Shown one piece after another: positions 19,411 to 28,694 of a stretch of DNA of 64,000 bases. Below the pieces are notes generated by a model that did not search any database, was not told the DNA's origin, and saw nothing but the letters and a program-made list of their open reading frames with translations. The stretch lies in assembly GCA_016218825.1 (NCBI GenBank), contig JACRCV010000015.1:1-64000 (forward strand), read 5' to 3'. The position numbers were made by a program, and so were the translations under genes. Numbering within the stretch: the first letter of the stretch is position 1; every line of letters begins with the position of its first letter. This stretch comes from Deltaproteobacteria bacterium (GTDB lineage: Bacteria > Myxococcota > XYA12-FULL-58-9).

Positions 19411-21483
19411 ATGGCAAGACCGACCGTGGCAACCCCGGAGTTCGTCGCCGAGGCGCAAGAGATCGTCGACGCGCTCAACCGCGACCTGATCGCCGCCGAA
19501 GTCGAGGGCCGCGCCGGCGAGGTGCCGCCGCAACGGATCAACAGCCTGTTCCGCAGCGCCCACTCGTTGAAAGGGATCTCGGGGATGTTCGGCCTGGATC
19601 TGGTGTCCGGGCTGGCGCACGAAATGGAGAGCGTGCTGGACGGCATGCGGCTCGGCAAGGTCCGCCTCGACGCCAAGGCGCTGGACGTGCTGTTCGCCTG
19701 CGTCGAGCGCTTCGGGGTGCTGATCGCCGCCGCCGGGGGGAACGGCGGCGAGGCGGCGCAACCGACCGAGCAGGACATCGCCGGGCTGGTGACGCAGCTG
19801 AAGCAGGTGACCGCCGGCGGCACACCGTCGGGCGCCGACGAGCTGTCGAGCCTGGTGCAGTTGAAGGACGAGGTGTTGGGGGTCCTGACCGAATACGAAG
19901 AGCATCGGCTGCGTGACAATCTGGCGCACGGCCGCAAGCTCTACATGCTGCAGACGACCTTCGAGCTGTCGAGCTTCGACGTTGGCTTGGCCGAGATCGA
20001 CGCCGCGGTGAGCAAGATCGGTGAGGTGATCACCAAGCTGCCGAGCTCCAAGACCGGGGAGCCGGGGACGCTGGCGTTCGATATCATGATCGGCACCGAC
20101 GCCTCGGAGAAGGCGGTGGTCGCGGCGCTCGGCGACGAGAAGATCACGGTGGTCCCGATCGCGCGCTCGGGTGGCGGCAAGGCGCCCGAGGCGGCGGCGG
20201 AGCCGGTTGGGGCGGCGGCGGCTGGTGACGGGGGCGAGGCCGCGGCGCACGACGAGACCGCCGCTCTGAAGAGCGTGTCGCGCACCGTGCGGGTGGATAT
20301 CCGCCGCCTCGACCGTCTGATGAACCTGGTCGGCGAGCTCGGCCTGACCAAGATGGCGCTCGAACGCATCGGGGTCGAGATCCGGCGCAAGCAGGGGTTC
20401 ACCGAGCTCGCAGCGGATCTGCACAAGGAGAACCGCAACTTCGAGCGTCGCCTGGCGGAGCTCCAGGCCGGGATCATGGAAGTCCGCATGGTGCCGATGG
20501 CGGGCTTGTTCGAGCGCATGGTGCGCATCGGACGCAAGATGGGCCGCGAGCTCGGGCGCGAGATCCGCATCGAGGTCACGGGCGAGGCCACCGAGCTCGA
20601 CAAGCTGATCGTCGAGGATCTGGCGGACCCGTTGATGCATCTGATCCGCAACGCCATCGATCACGGCATCGAATCACCCGACGAGCGCAAGAGCGCCGGC
20701 AAGGATCCCGAGGGCACCGTGCGCCTGACCGCCGCGGCGCGTGGCAACCACGTCGTCGTCGAGGTCTCCGATGACGGTCGGGGGATCGACATCGCGAAGA
20801 CCCTGGAGGCCGCGGTCGCCAGGGGTCTGGTCGCCGCGGAGCGCGCCCCGGAGCTCAGCCGGCGCGAGATCTTCGGGCTGTTGTTCTTGCCGGGCTTCTC
20901 GACCCGGACCGAGGTCTCGGAGTACAGCGGCCGCGGCGTCGGGCTGGACGTGGTCAAGACCAAGATCGCGGATCTCTACGGGGTCATCGACGTCGAGTCC
21001 AAGCCGCGCGAGGGCACGCGGGTGACGGTGACCCTGCCGATCACTCTCGCCATCATCCCGGCCCTGGTCGTCAACGTCGCCGGGCGGACCTACGCCGTGC
21101 CGCTCAACAACGTCCAAGAGACCCTGGCGGTGGATAGAGCGGCGGTGCGGACCATCGAGCGCCGTGAGGTCATCTCGGTGCGCGGCGCGACGGTGCCGAT
21201 CACCGATCTGCGCAGCGTGTTCCAGCTGGCGGGCAAGGGCCGGCCGGAGGTGTCGTTCGCGGTGATCGTCGGCGTCGGCCACAGCCGCCTGGCGCTGGTG
21301 GTCGACGAGCTCGTCGGTCAACAGGATATCGTGATCAAGTCGTTGGGCCGGCGGCTGCGCGGCGTCCCCGGTATCGCCGGCGCCGCGGAGCTCGGCAACC
21401 AGCAGACTATTCTGGTGATCGACGTGGTGCAGATCTTCAACGAGCTCTCGGTCGGTCGCGATGAAATCGAGGGGGGCGCATGA
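19411..21483 (+). CDS. cheA: Chemosensory histidine kinase CheA
   Basis: A 690-residue kinase at the core of the cluster. The Hpt domain carries the phosphorylatable His51 in FRSAHSLKGISGMFG. The dimerisation region starts near 290 (LDRLMNLVGELGLTK). The ATPase domain has the N box HLIRNAIDHGIE (about 410-421), DDGRGID, GFSTRT and GRGVGLDVV. The C-terminal CheW-like domain starts near 550 (YAVPLNNVQE). A separate CheY-binding P2 domain is not obvious. It phosphorylates the receivers encoded nearby. Its stop overlaps the first cheW by 4 bp. Confidence 0.95.
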   Translation: MARPTVATPEFVAEAQEIVDALNRDLIAAEVEGRAGEVPPQRINSLFRSAHSLKGISGMFGLDLVSGLAHEMESVLDGMRLGKVRLDAKALDVLFACVERFGVLIAAAGGNGGEAAQPTEQDIAGLVTQLKQVTAGGTPSGADELSSLVQLKDEVLGVLTEYEEHRLRDNLAHGRKLYMLQTTFELSSFDVGLAEIDAAVSKIGEVITKLPSSKTGEPGTLAFDIMIGTDASEKAVVAALGDEKITVVPIARSGGGKAPEAAAEPVGAAAAGDGGEAAAHDETAALKSVSRTVRVDIRRLDRLMNLVGELGLTKMALERIGVEIRRKQGFTELAADLHKENRNFERRLAELQAGIMEVRMVPMAGLFERMVRIGRKMGRELGREIRIEVTGEATELDKLIVEDLADPLMHLIRNAIDHGIESPDERKSAGKDPEGTVRLTAAARGNHVVVEVSDDGRGIDIAKTLEAAVARGLVAAERAPELSRREIFGLLFLPGFSTRTEVSEYSGRGVGLDVVKTKIADLYGVIDVESKPREGTRVTVTLPITLAIIPALVVNVAGRTYAVPLNNVQETLAVDRAAVRTIERREVISVRGATVPITDLRSVFQLAGKGRPEVSFAVIVGVGHSRLALVVDELVGQQDIVIKSLGRRLRGVPGIAGAAELGNQQTILVIDVVQIFNELSVGRDEIEGGA

Positions 21484-22121
21484 AGGGCAGGCAAGCGAAG
21501 GGCGGCGCCACCTCGCCGGAGACGGCGCGTGTCGACGTTGGCGGCGGCGGCGAGGCGGCAACCCTCACCGGCGAGCCGCAGACCGCGGCGCTCGACCCGC
21601 TCAGCGAGTTCTTCGTCGGCGCCGAGGAAGGCGTCGAGGCGGCTCTGGAAGGCATGGAGGGACCGGCGCCGCAGCGGTCGGCGGGCGGCACCGCGGTCGA
21701 GCTGTTGGCGTTCTGGGTCGGTGACGAGGAGTACGCCATCGAGATCACCCAGATCCAGGAGATCATCAAAGTGCCGACGATCGCCGAGGTGCCGCGCGCT
21801 CCGGCCGGGGTGTTGGGCATCATCTCGCTTAGGGGCACGATCGTGCCGGTCGTCGATCTGCGGGTGATCCTGCGGCTCGACCCGCGTCCGGTGACCGGCC
21901 AGAACCGGGTCCTGGTGTTGCGCGGCGACGGTGATCCGCTCGGGGTGCAAGTGGACCGGGTCAGCAACGTGGTGCGCATGGACAAAGAGAACATCGAGCC
22001 GGTGCCGCGCACGATGCGTGGCGAGGTGACGGAGCTGTTGGCCGGGGTCGGGCGCCTCGGTGAGCGTTTGCTGATCGTCTTGGAGCTCAGCTCGTTGCTC
22101 GCGATCACGGAGGGGCGCTGA
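21480..22121 (+). CDS. cheW: CheW coupling protein with N-terminal extension
   Basis: 213 residues. The CheW fold spans about 70-210 (FWVGDEEYAIEITQIQEII, GIISLRGTIVPVVDLR, VQVDRVSNVVRM). An extension of about 65 low-complexity residues precedes it, unlike the compact second CheW. It should couple CheA to a receptor encoded elsewhere. Overlaps on both sides (ATGA with cheA, TGATG with the next gene) show one operon. Confidence 0.9.
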   Translation: MKGRQAKGGATSPETARVDVGGGGEAATLTGEPQTAALDPLSEFFVGAEEGVEAALEGMEGPAPQRSAGGTAVELLAFWVGDEEYAIEITQIQEIIKVPTIAEVPRAPAGVLGIISLRGTIVPVVDLRVILRLDPRPVTGQNRVLVLRGDGDPLGVQVDRVSNVVRMDKENIEPVPRTMRGEVTELLAGVGRLGERLLIVLELSSLLAITEGR

Positions 22122-22624
22122 TGGCGGCAGAGGAGCAGAGCCACGACGACATCGTTCAGCTCGCGGCGTTCGTGGTCGGCGACGAGGAATACGTGGTGGA
22201 CATCCGGCGGGTGCGCGAGATCATCCGCGTCGTGCCCATCACCCCGGTGCGCAAGGGACCGCGCTACGTCGAAGGGGTGATCAACCTCCGCGGCTCGGTG
22301 ATCCCGATCGTCGACCTGCGGCGGCGCTTCGACCTGCCGCACCTGGAGTCGGCGAACCGCAAGATCATGATCACGGTGATCGAGGGACGGGTCCTGGGCC
22401 TGATGGTGGACGGAGTCACCGAGGTCGTGCGCCTGCCGAGGAGCGCGATCCGACCGGCGCCCGGGCTGTTGGACGCGGCGCACGCGCCCTTCTTCCTCGG
22501 GGTCTGCCACTATCGGGGTCGAACGCTGGTGCTGTTGAACGTGAAGAACGTCGTTGGCTCGGAGCAGCCGATCGGGCCCCCGGACGTCGAGGGCCTGGCG
22601 CCGGACGCCGGATCCAAAGAGTAG
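22121..22624 (+). CDS. cheW: Second CheW coupling protein
   Basis: 167 residues, nearly all CheW fold (FVVGDEEYVVDIRRVREII, GVINLRGSVIPIVDLR, LMVDGVTEVV). It differs clearly from the first CheW in sequence and has no long extension. Two CheW proteins for one CheA suggest either two receptor classes or a mixed array. Confidence 0.92.
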   Translation: MAAEEQSHDDIVQLAAFVVGDEEYVVDIRRVREIIRVVPITPVRKGPRYVEGVINLRGSVIPIVDLRRRFDLPHLESANRKIMITVIEGRVLGLMVDGVTEVVRLPRSAIRPAPGLLDAAHAPFFLGVCHYRGRTLVLLNVKNVVGSEQPIGPPDVEGLAPDAGSKE

Positions 22625-22635
22625 CAGGGAGCACC

Positions 22636-23430
22636 GTGAGCACAGTTCGTTGTCCGTTGTGTCAAAGTGCGTGCGCCACCTCACCGCCGGCCGCCGGGTG
22701 GGCGCGGTGCGGCCAATGCCGTGCGATGGTGTTTGCCGAGGCCGCGGGGCCGCAGGTGCTCATGGCGCACGAGTCCGAAGAGGTGTCCGGGGAGATGGGC
22801 TCGGTGCTGCTGCACGCCGGCTTCTCGCCGCTTCGGGCTGCGAACGGCTGCGACGCGATCAAGATCATCGACGCGCGACGACCGGTGGCGGCGGTGCTGG
22901 ACGTCGGTCTCGGTGACGTCATGTCATTTCAGGTGATTGAGCACGTGCGCGGCAACGAGGCGCTGCGGGGCACCAAGGTCGTGCTGGTGGCCTCGGTGTT
23001 CAACTCCGCGGCCTACAAGCGGCGGCCGAAGAGCCTGTACGGCGCCGACGACTACGTCGAGCAGCACCACATCCCCGATCTGCTGCCCGGCAAGCTCGGC
23101 GCCCTGCTGCACGTCAGCGCCGGCCGGGACGACGCGGACATCGACACCCGGCGGGCGAAGATCCATGACGGCGAGACCCGTAGAGACTTGAGCGGCGAAG
23201 AACGGGTCGTGGCGCTGGCGCGCAGCATCGTCGCCGACATCGCCCTCTACAATGAGGCCGAGGTCAAGGCGTATCGGCGCACCCGGCAGAGCGAGCCGCT
23301 GCAACGCGCCCTCGACGAGGGCCGGCGTCTGCTGCTCGAGGCCGGGGTCGGCTCGGTCCCGGCGGGCAGCGATCCGATCCGCGAGGCGTTCGCGCAGCTG
23401 GTGGCGGAGATGGAGACGCGCCGTCGATGA
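22636..23430 (+). CDS. Zinc-ribbon plus degenerate receiver protein
   Basis: 264 residues from a GTG start (GGGAG 5 nt upstream). The N-terminus has two Cys pairs, CPLC (6-9) and CGQC (25-28), a probable zinc ribbon. A receiver-like domain follows (about 40-155). It keeps an Asp at the acceptor position (AVLDVGLGD), but the acidic pair is replaced by LMAHESEE and the Lys region reads DDYVEQHHI. Phosphorylation in the normal way is therefore doubtful. A helical C-terminal region (160-264) is uncharacterised. It overlaps the HEAT gene by 4 bp and is part of the chemosensory operon. Confidence 0.8.
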   Translation: MSTVRCPLCQSACATSPPAAGWARCGQCRAMVFAEAAGPQVLMAHESEEVSGEMGSVLLHAGFSPLRAANGCDAIKIIDARRPVAAVLDVGLGDVMSFQVIEHVRGNEALRGTKVVLVASVFNSAAYKRRPKSLYGADDYVEQHHIPDLLPGKLGALLHVSAGRDDADIDTRRAKIHDGETRRDLSGEERVVALARSIVADIALYNEAEVKAYRRTRQSEPLQRALDEGRRLLLEAGVGSVPAGSDPIREAFAQLVAEMETRRR

Positions 23431-25445
23431 CTGACACCGTGCGGAGGAGGCCGGCGCCGGGGGCGGGCGACCGGCGGCAGGACGAGATCCGCTACCAGAC
23501 GGTGCTGGAGCTGTCGCGCCAGGGCGCCGACGCGGTCCCGCAGCTGTTGGTGGCGCTCGGTGACGGCAGCTGGCGGGTGCGGCGCGCCGCGGCGACCGCG
23601 CTCGCGGCACAGCCGGCGTCGACGTCCTTGCTCGCGGCGTTGACCGCGCGGCTGGCGGTGGCCGACAACCCCGGGATGCGCAGCGCCGCGGCCGAGGTCC
23701 TGCTGGGGATCGGCGACGTCGCGGTGGCGGCCCTGGCGGCCGGCTTGGCGTCCGCCGACGTCGACTTCCGCAAGGTCGTCGTCGAGGTGCTGGGTGGCAT
23801 CGGCACAAAGGCGGCGGTGGCGGCGCTGCTGCGCGACATCGACGATCAGGACGACAACGTGCGGTCGGCGGTGGTCGAGGCCTTGGGACGGGCGGGGGGC
23901 GGCGAGACCATCGAGCTGTTGCGGGCCCGGCTCCGGGTCGGCGGCGTGGATCTGTTGCAGCGCGTCTACCTCCTCGACGCCCTCGGCAGGCTCGGCGCGC
24001 GTCTCCCATGGGCGGAGCTGTCGCCGTGGGTCGAGCAAGCGCCGCTGGCCCGGGCGCTGTTGCCGTTGCTCGGCGCGTCCGGTGACCGGCGCGCGGCGGC
24101 GGTGCTCATCGAGTACCTGGAGCGCGGCGCGACCGTGAGCCGGCAAATCGCCGTGGTGTCGTTTGCGGCGCTCATCGACAGCCTGGGCGCCGCGGAGCGC
24201 GCCGCGGTGGTGGCCGAGATGGTGGCGCGACCCGGCCGGCTACCGGCGGTGTTGAAGCTGCTCCAGAGCAATGACGACAAGGTCGTCGCCGCGGCGGCGC
24301 GTATCGCGGCGCTGTTTGACGATCCGGGCGCGGCGCCGAAGATCCTGGAGGCGTGTGCGCAAGGGACCACGGCGGACGCCGGGCTCCGGGCGGTCCTCAG
24401 CCTCGGCCCCAAGGTGGTGGCGCCGCTGCTCGCCGCGATCGACGCGGTCGACATCGAGGCGCGGGTGTTGTTCCTCGAGGCCGTCGAGATCTTGGGCGAC
24501 GCCGGCGTCGTCCCGACCCTCTTGGAGCTCGCCGCCGGCCCCGAGACCCGCGCCACCGAGACCGCGGTGCGGGTGGTGGGCAGCCTCGGGGGCGTCGAGA
24601 GCATCGAGGCGTTGTTGGGATTGGCGAAGAGCGGCGACAAGGAGATCCGCCAGGCCGCGGTGATGGCGCTGGTCGCGATCGGCGGCCGCCACCTGGAGAT
24701 CGTCGCCGAGCGCCTGCGTCGCCTGGTGGCGGGCGGTGAGGTGCTGCCCGGCTGGATCACGGCGCTCGGGGCGCTGGGGCGGGATCGGGATCGGGAGCTC
24801 GTCATCGGCGCGGTGCATCACGGCGACCCCGACGTCCGGCAGGCGGCGATCGAGGCCGCGCTCGCCTACGGGCGGGACTTCCCCGAGGAGATCCTGGCGT
24901 TCTCATTGAGCGACGAGCAACCGCGGGTGCGAAGCAGCGCGGCGCGGGCGCTCGCGGCCTTTCCGACCTCGAGCGCGGCGCGGGCGCTGTTCGCGGCCAC
25001 GAAAGACCCGGACGACTTCGTGGTCGCCGAGGCTTTGCGCGGGCTCGGCCGGTCATCGACGCCGGAGGCGGTGGGCGCGCTGCGCGAGGGCGCCTTGAGC
25101 TCGTCGTCGCCGATCGCCATCGCCGCGATCCACAGCCTGGTGCGGTTGAACCCGCCGGGGTTGGCGAGCGTCGCGGCGCGCGCGGTGCAACACGCCGACC
25201 CGGAGGTCGCGCACGAGGCGGTCGAGCTCGCGCTCCGAATGTCGGCGAGCGAGGCGTCCGAGTTCCTGACTGGGTGTCTCAGTCATCGCTTCTGGGTGGT
25301 TCGGAGCGCCGCCGCCGAGGCGCTGTTGACCCGGCGGATCCGGGTGCCGGCCGCGCGCCTGGAGGAGTGTCTGCAGCGGGAGCCGGAGGCGATGATCCGC
25401 ACGGCGCTGCAGCGCCTGCTGTTGGTGTCGGAGGCCGGCGCATGA
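23427..25445 (+). CDS. HEAT-repeat protein of the chemosensory cluster
   Basis: 672 residues made almost entirely of HEAT/PBS-lyase-like helical repeats (for example VRRAAATALAAQP, VRSAVVEALGRAG, IRQAAVMALVAIGG, VRQAAIEAALAYG). Such a superhelix is a protein-binding platform. Its place between the receiver proteins and cheR, with 4-bp overlaps on both sides, suggests that it binds a cluster component or a downstream target. I recall a HEAT-like protein being reported as an accessory of a Myxococcus chemosensory system, but I cannot verify orthology. No catalytic motif. Confidence 0.88.
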   Translation: MTDTVRRRPAPGAGDRRQDEIRYQTVLELSRQGADAVPQLLVALGDGSWRVRRAAATALAAQPASTSLLAALTARLAVADNPGMRSAAAEVLLGIGDVAVAALAAGLASADVDFRKVVVEVLGGIGTKAAVAALLRDIDDQDDNVRSAVVEALGRAGGGETIELLRARLRVGGVDLLQRVYLLDALGRLGARLPWAELSPWVEQAPLARALLPLLGASGDRRAAAVLIEYLERGATVSRQIAVVSFAALIDSLGAAERAAVVAEMVARPGRLPAVLKLLQSNDDKVVAAAARIAALFDDPGAAPKILEACAQGTTADAGLRAVLSLGPKVVAPLLAAIDAVDIEARVLFLEAVEILGDAGVVPTLLELAAGPETRATETAVRVVGSLGGVESIEALLGLAKSGDKEIRQAAVMALVAIGGRHLEIVAERLRRLVAGGEVLPGWITALGALGRDRDRELVIGAVHHGDPDVRQAAIEAALAYGRDFPEEILAFSLSDEQPRVRSSAARALAAFPTSSAARALFAATKDPDDFVVAEALRGLGRSSTPEAVGALREGALSSSSPIAIAAIHSLVRLNPPGLASVAARAVQHADPEVAHEAVELALRMSASEASEFLTGCLSHRFWVVRSAAAEALLTRRIRVPAARLEECLQREPEAMIRTALQRLLLVSEAGA

Positions 25446-26314
25446 CGTTGGGCACCGGCAGAGCGGTCAGCATGACGGACGAGGAGTTTCGTCTGATCCG
25501 CGATCTGATCTGCGACTACTGCGGCATCTACTTCACCGAGTCGTTCAAGTTCCTGATCGAGAGGCGGCTGCAGCCCCGGCTGCCGGTGTTCGGTTTCGTC
25601 GGCTTTCGTGACTATTACCGTCTGATCAAGTACGGGCGCGATCGCGAGCTCGAGTTCGACGAGATCGTCGAACGGGTCACGACCAACGAGACCTACTTCT
25701 TCCGCGAGGCTTATCAGCTGAACGCGCTGATGGACGAGGTCCTGCCGCTCGTCAAGGAGGGCGGTCGCAGCGGCCGGCGTCTCCGGATCTGGTCGGCGGG
25801 TTGCTCGACGGGCGAAGAGCCGTACAGCGTCGCGATGATGCTCGAAGACGCGTCGGCGGCGCGTGGCCTGGCGTTCGACATCTTCGGCAACGACATCTCG
25901 CGCAAGGTGCTGCGGACCGCGCGCGCCGGGGTTTACACCCAGGCGTCGTTCCGGGCGACGTCGAAGGAGATGTTGGCGCGGCACTTCGTCGCCGACGGCC
26001 GGACCTATCGGCTCGCCGATCGGATCCGCAACCAAGTGAGCTTCGGCCACCTGAACCTGGTGGACGGCTCGGCGCTGGCGCTCTTGGCGCCGGTCGACGT
26101 CATCCTCTGCCGCAACGTGATGATCTACTTCGACCCGGCGAGTCGGCAGCGACTGATCGAGACCTTCCATCGCAAGCTCCGACCCGGCGGCTTCCTGTTG
26201 CTCGGGCACGCCGAGTCGCTGATCAACGAGTCCACCGCGTTCGAGCTCTGGCCGCTGAAGAACGACATGGTGTACCGCAAGCCGGAGGGCTCCGCCCCAG
26301 GACCGACGCCATGA
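25442..26314 (+). CDS. cheR: Chemoreceptor methyltransferase CheR
   Basis: 290 residues. It has the N-terminal helical domain (FRLIRDLICDYCGIYF), TTNETYFFREAYQ, the SAM-binding motif RIWSAGCSTGEEPYSVAM and the CRNVMIYF motif, all typical of CheR. It methylates receptor glutamates using S-adenosylmethionine. Presence of cheR and cheB implies that a methylated receptor exists elsewhere in the genome. An alternative start (ATG 25472) would remove 10 residues. Confidence 0.95.
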   Translation: MTLGTGRAVSMTDEEFRLIRDLICDYCGIYFTESFKFLIERRLQPRLPVFGFVGFRDYYRLIKYGRDRELEFDEIVERVTTNETYFFREAYQLNALMDEVLPLVKEGGRSGRRLRIWSAGCSTGEEPYSVAMMLEDASAARGLAFDIFGNDISRKVLRTARAGVYTQASFRATSKEMLARHFVADGRTYRLADRIRNQVSFGHLNLVDGSALALLAPVDVILCRNVMIYFDPASRQRLIETFHRKLRPGGFLLLGHAESLINESTAFELWPLKNDMVYRKPEGSAPGPTP

Positions 26315-27366
26315 AGAAGCTCCGAGTGCTGGTGATCGACGACTCGGCCTACAATCGGCGCACCCTCACCGAGATCCTCGAGAGTCATCCCGAGGTCGAG
26401 GTGGTCGGCAAGGCCTCGGACGGGGAGGAGGGGCTGAAGCTCGCCAACCAGCTCCGGCCCGACCTGGTCACCCTCGATCTCGAGATGCCGCGGATGGACG
26501 GCTTCACCTTTCTGCGCATCTTGATGGCGCAGATGCCGACGCCGGTGATCGTCATCAGCTCGCACAGCCGCAAGGAGGAGGTCTTCCAGGCCCTGGACTT
26601 GGGCGCCCTCGACTTCGTCGCCAAGCCCACGCACCACATCTCCCCGGACTTGGCCGGGGTCCGCGACGAGCTGCTCGGGAAGGTCATGGTGGTGCGGGCC
26701 TTGCGCGCGCTGCCGGCGCCCCGGACACCGCAAGCGACGCCACCGACGGCGGTGCGCGCGGTGCCGCGTGGTCGACCGAGCGGCATCGGCCGGGTCGTGT
26801 GCATCGGCGCGTCCACCGGGGGGCCGCCGGCGCTCGAGGGGATCTTCCGGGCCCTCGCCGACGTCGGTGACACGGCGTTCTTGGTCGCGCAGCACATGCC
26901 GGAGAAGTTCACCCGCGCCTTCGCGGAGCGGATGAACCGTATCGCCAGCCTCGAGATCCGTGAGGCCGAAGAGGGCATGGTGCTCGCGGCCGGGACCGCC
27001 CTGGTGGCGCCGGGCGGCCAACACCTCGAGGTCGCAGGCAGCGCCGACAGCGGCTGGCGGGCGACCATGCGGCTCGGCACCGCGGCGGACCGCTACGTCC
27101 CCTCGGTCGACGCGCTGTTCATCTCGGCGGCGCGGGCGTTCGGCAAGGCGACGCTCGGCGTCGTCCTGACCGGCATGGGCTCCGACGGGCGGGTCGGGGT
27201 CGAGAAGATCAAGGCGGCGGGGGGGCGCGTCGTGGCTGAGTCCGCCGAGACCGCGGTGATCTACGGAATGCCGAAGGAGGCCGCGGAGAGCGGCTGCGTC
27301 GACGAGGTGTTGCCGCTGCCGCGGATCGCCGATGCGATCGCGAGCTTCGCGCGCTGCCGCGGCTAG
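26311..27366 (+). CDS. cheB: Chemotaxis protein-glutamate methylesterase CheB
   Basis: 351 residues, receiver plus methylesterase. The receiver has acceptor Asp56 (TLDLEMPRMDG) and Lys in VAKPT. The esterase triad is complete: Ser168 (IGASTGGP), His195 (AQHMPEKF) and Asp292 (GMGSDG). A short Pro-rich linker joins the domains. It removes methyl groups from, or deamidates, receptors and is expected to be activated by CheA. Start overlaps the cheR stop by 4 bp. Confidence 0.95.
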   Translation: MKKLRVLVIDDSAYNRRTLTEILESHPEVEVVGKASDGEEGLKLANQLRPDLVTLDLEMPRMDGFTFLRILMAQMPTPVIVISSHSRKEEVFQALDLGALDFVAKPTHHISPDLAGVRDELLGKVMVVRALRALPAPRTPQATPPTAVRAVPRGRPSGIGRVVCIGASTGGPPALEGIFRALADVGDTAFLVAQHMPEKFTRAFAERMNRIASLEIREAEEGMVLAAGTALVAPGGQHLEVAGSADSGWRATMRLGTAADRYVPSVDALFISAARAFGKATLGVVLTGMGSDGRVGVEKIKAAGGRVVAESAETAVIYGMPKEAAESGCVDEVLPLPRIADAIASFARCRG

Positions 27367-27456
27367 GCGTGATCGTGTGCTCTGGGCGCTTGAGGCGAAG
27401 GATTGTTGCGTGCTAAGGACAGGGGACCGCGGGTCGGCATACCCCTCGTGGTGACG

Positions 27457-28296
27457 ATGAAAGACGAGAAACCCAAGAGCTCTCCGGAGGGCGGCGAGGC
27501 GGTGCAGGCGCGCCGTCGGGAGTTTCTCCAGATCATCAAGCGCAGCGCCGAGTTCACCGAAGAGGTCTTGAAGGAGAACGAGCGCCTCCGCTTTCGGTTC
27601 GCCGAGCTCGACTCGCGCACCCACACCAGCGGTGACGACGGCGGCTTGGTGCGCGAGCTGATGGAGAAGGTGCGGCGGCTCGAAGAAGAGCGCGAGGCGC
27701 TGACGCGGCGGTTCAAAGAGGTCGAGGCCGAGAACAAGGACTTCGCCAGTCGCTACCTGCAGATCGAGAACGAGAACAACAACCTCCTGAACATCTACGT
27801 CGCCAGCTATCAGCTGCACTCGACCTTGGACTTTCAGGAGGTGCTGCAGATCATCACCGAGATCATCCTCAACTTCGTCGGCGCCGAGTGTTTTGCCGTC
27901 GGCCTGGTGCAGGAGGCCGGCCAGGGCCTGCGGATCCTGGCGCTCGAGGGTCTGGAGCGCGAGCAGATCGGGGTGATCAAGGCCGAGGACGGCGTGGTCG
28001 GCAAGGTGTTGAAGAGCGGCGAGCCGCACTTCGAGAGCACCGTGGACGCCGGCAAGGAGATCGACGCCGCGAAGCCGCCGATCTGCGTGCCGCTGCGCAT
28101 CAAAGATCAGACCATCGGCGTGATCCTGATCTACCGTTTTCTGCAGCAGAAGAAGCAGCTGGCGCCCGTGGACCACGAGCTGTTCACGCTCCTCGCCGGG
28201 CACGCCGCGACCGCGATCTTCGCGTCGAAGCTGTACACCGATTCGAAGCGGAAGTTGAACACCATTCAGGGGTTTCTCGATCTCATGACCTCCTGA
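27457..28296 (+). CDS. Coiled-coil GAF protein
   Basis: About 279 residues. A charged N-terminus leads into a predicted coiled coil (about 20-115, with repeats such as VRRLEEEREALTRRFKEVEAE), then a GAF domain (about 120-265; ECFAVGLVQEAG, CVPLRIKDQTIGVILIY). It has no output enzyme, so it probably senses a ligand or acts as an adaptor within the chemosensory system. The start is uncertain: ATG 27457 is preferred, but in-frame TTG codons at 27403-27406 extend the frame and no strong ribosome site is visible. Confidence 0.78.
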   Translation: MKDEKPKSSPEGGEAVQARRREFLQIIKRSAEFTEEVLKENERLRFRFAELDSRTHTSGDDGGLVRELMEKVRRLEEEREALTRRFKEVEAENKDFASRYLQIENENNNLLNIYVASYQLHSTLDFQEVLQIITEIILNFVGAECFAVGLVQEAGQGLRILALEGLEREQIGVIKAEDGVVGKVLKSGEPHFESTVDAGKEIDAAKPPICVPLRIKDQTIGVILIYRFLQQKKQLAPVDHELFTLLAGHAATAIFASKLYTDSKRKLNTIQGFLDLMTS

Positions 28297-28311
28297 GCGA
28301 GTGGATGGGGC

Positions 28312-28686
28312 ATGGCTGAGCACGCGGCATTGGTCGTAGAGGATTCGCCCACGATGAGGCAGCTCATCGTTTTTGCTCTGCGCCGTCTGCAAACCCTGAA
28401 GGTCACCGAGGCCGACGACGGCGTCGACGCGTTGCGCAAGCTGCAGGCGACCAAGTTCGACATCCTGATCACCGACATCAACATGCCGATCATGGACGGC
28501 TTGAAGCTGGTGTCGCTGGTGCGCAAGGACGCGATCCACAAGGACATCCCGATCGTCATCATCACCACCGAGGGCGCGCAAGAAGACCGGCAACGGGCGA
28601 TGGCGCTGGGCGCCAACGCCTACATCACCAAGCCGATCCAGGCGCCGCAGGTCATCAACACCGTCAAAGAGCTCTTGCACCTCTAG
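28312..28686 (+). CDS. Single-domain CheY-like response regulator
   Basis: 124 residues with all canonical features: acidic pair (VVEDSP), acceptor Asp55 (LITDINMP), Thr in IITTEG and Lys107 (YITKPI). It is the last gene of the chemosensory cluster. In contrast to the receiver at 19035 it looks fully competent, so it is the better candidate for output regulator. Confidence 0.95.
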   Translation: MAEHAALVVEDSPTMRQLIVFALRRLQTLKVTEADDGVDALRKLQATKFDILITDINMPIMDGLKLVSLVRKDAIHKDIPIVIITTEGAQEDRQRAMALGANAYITKPIQAPQVINTVKELLHL

Positions 28687-28694
28687 CCCCGCGC

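Noticed and set aside
16107-19937. Very long open frame (over 1200 codons) on the minus strand opposite the chemosensory genes
   Set aside because: It is rich in Arg, His and Gly with no domain, and lies antisense to clear dut, DUF4388 and cheA genes; long antisense frames are common at this GC content.
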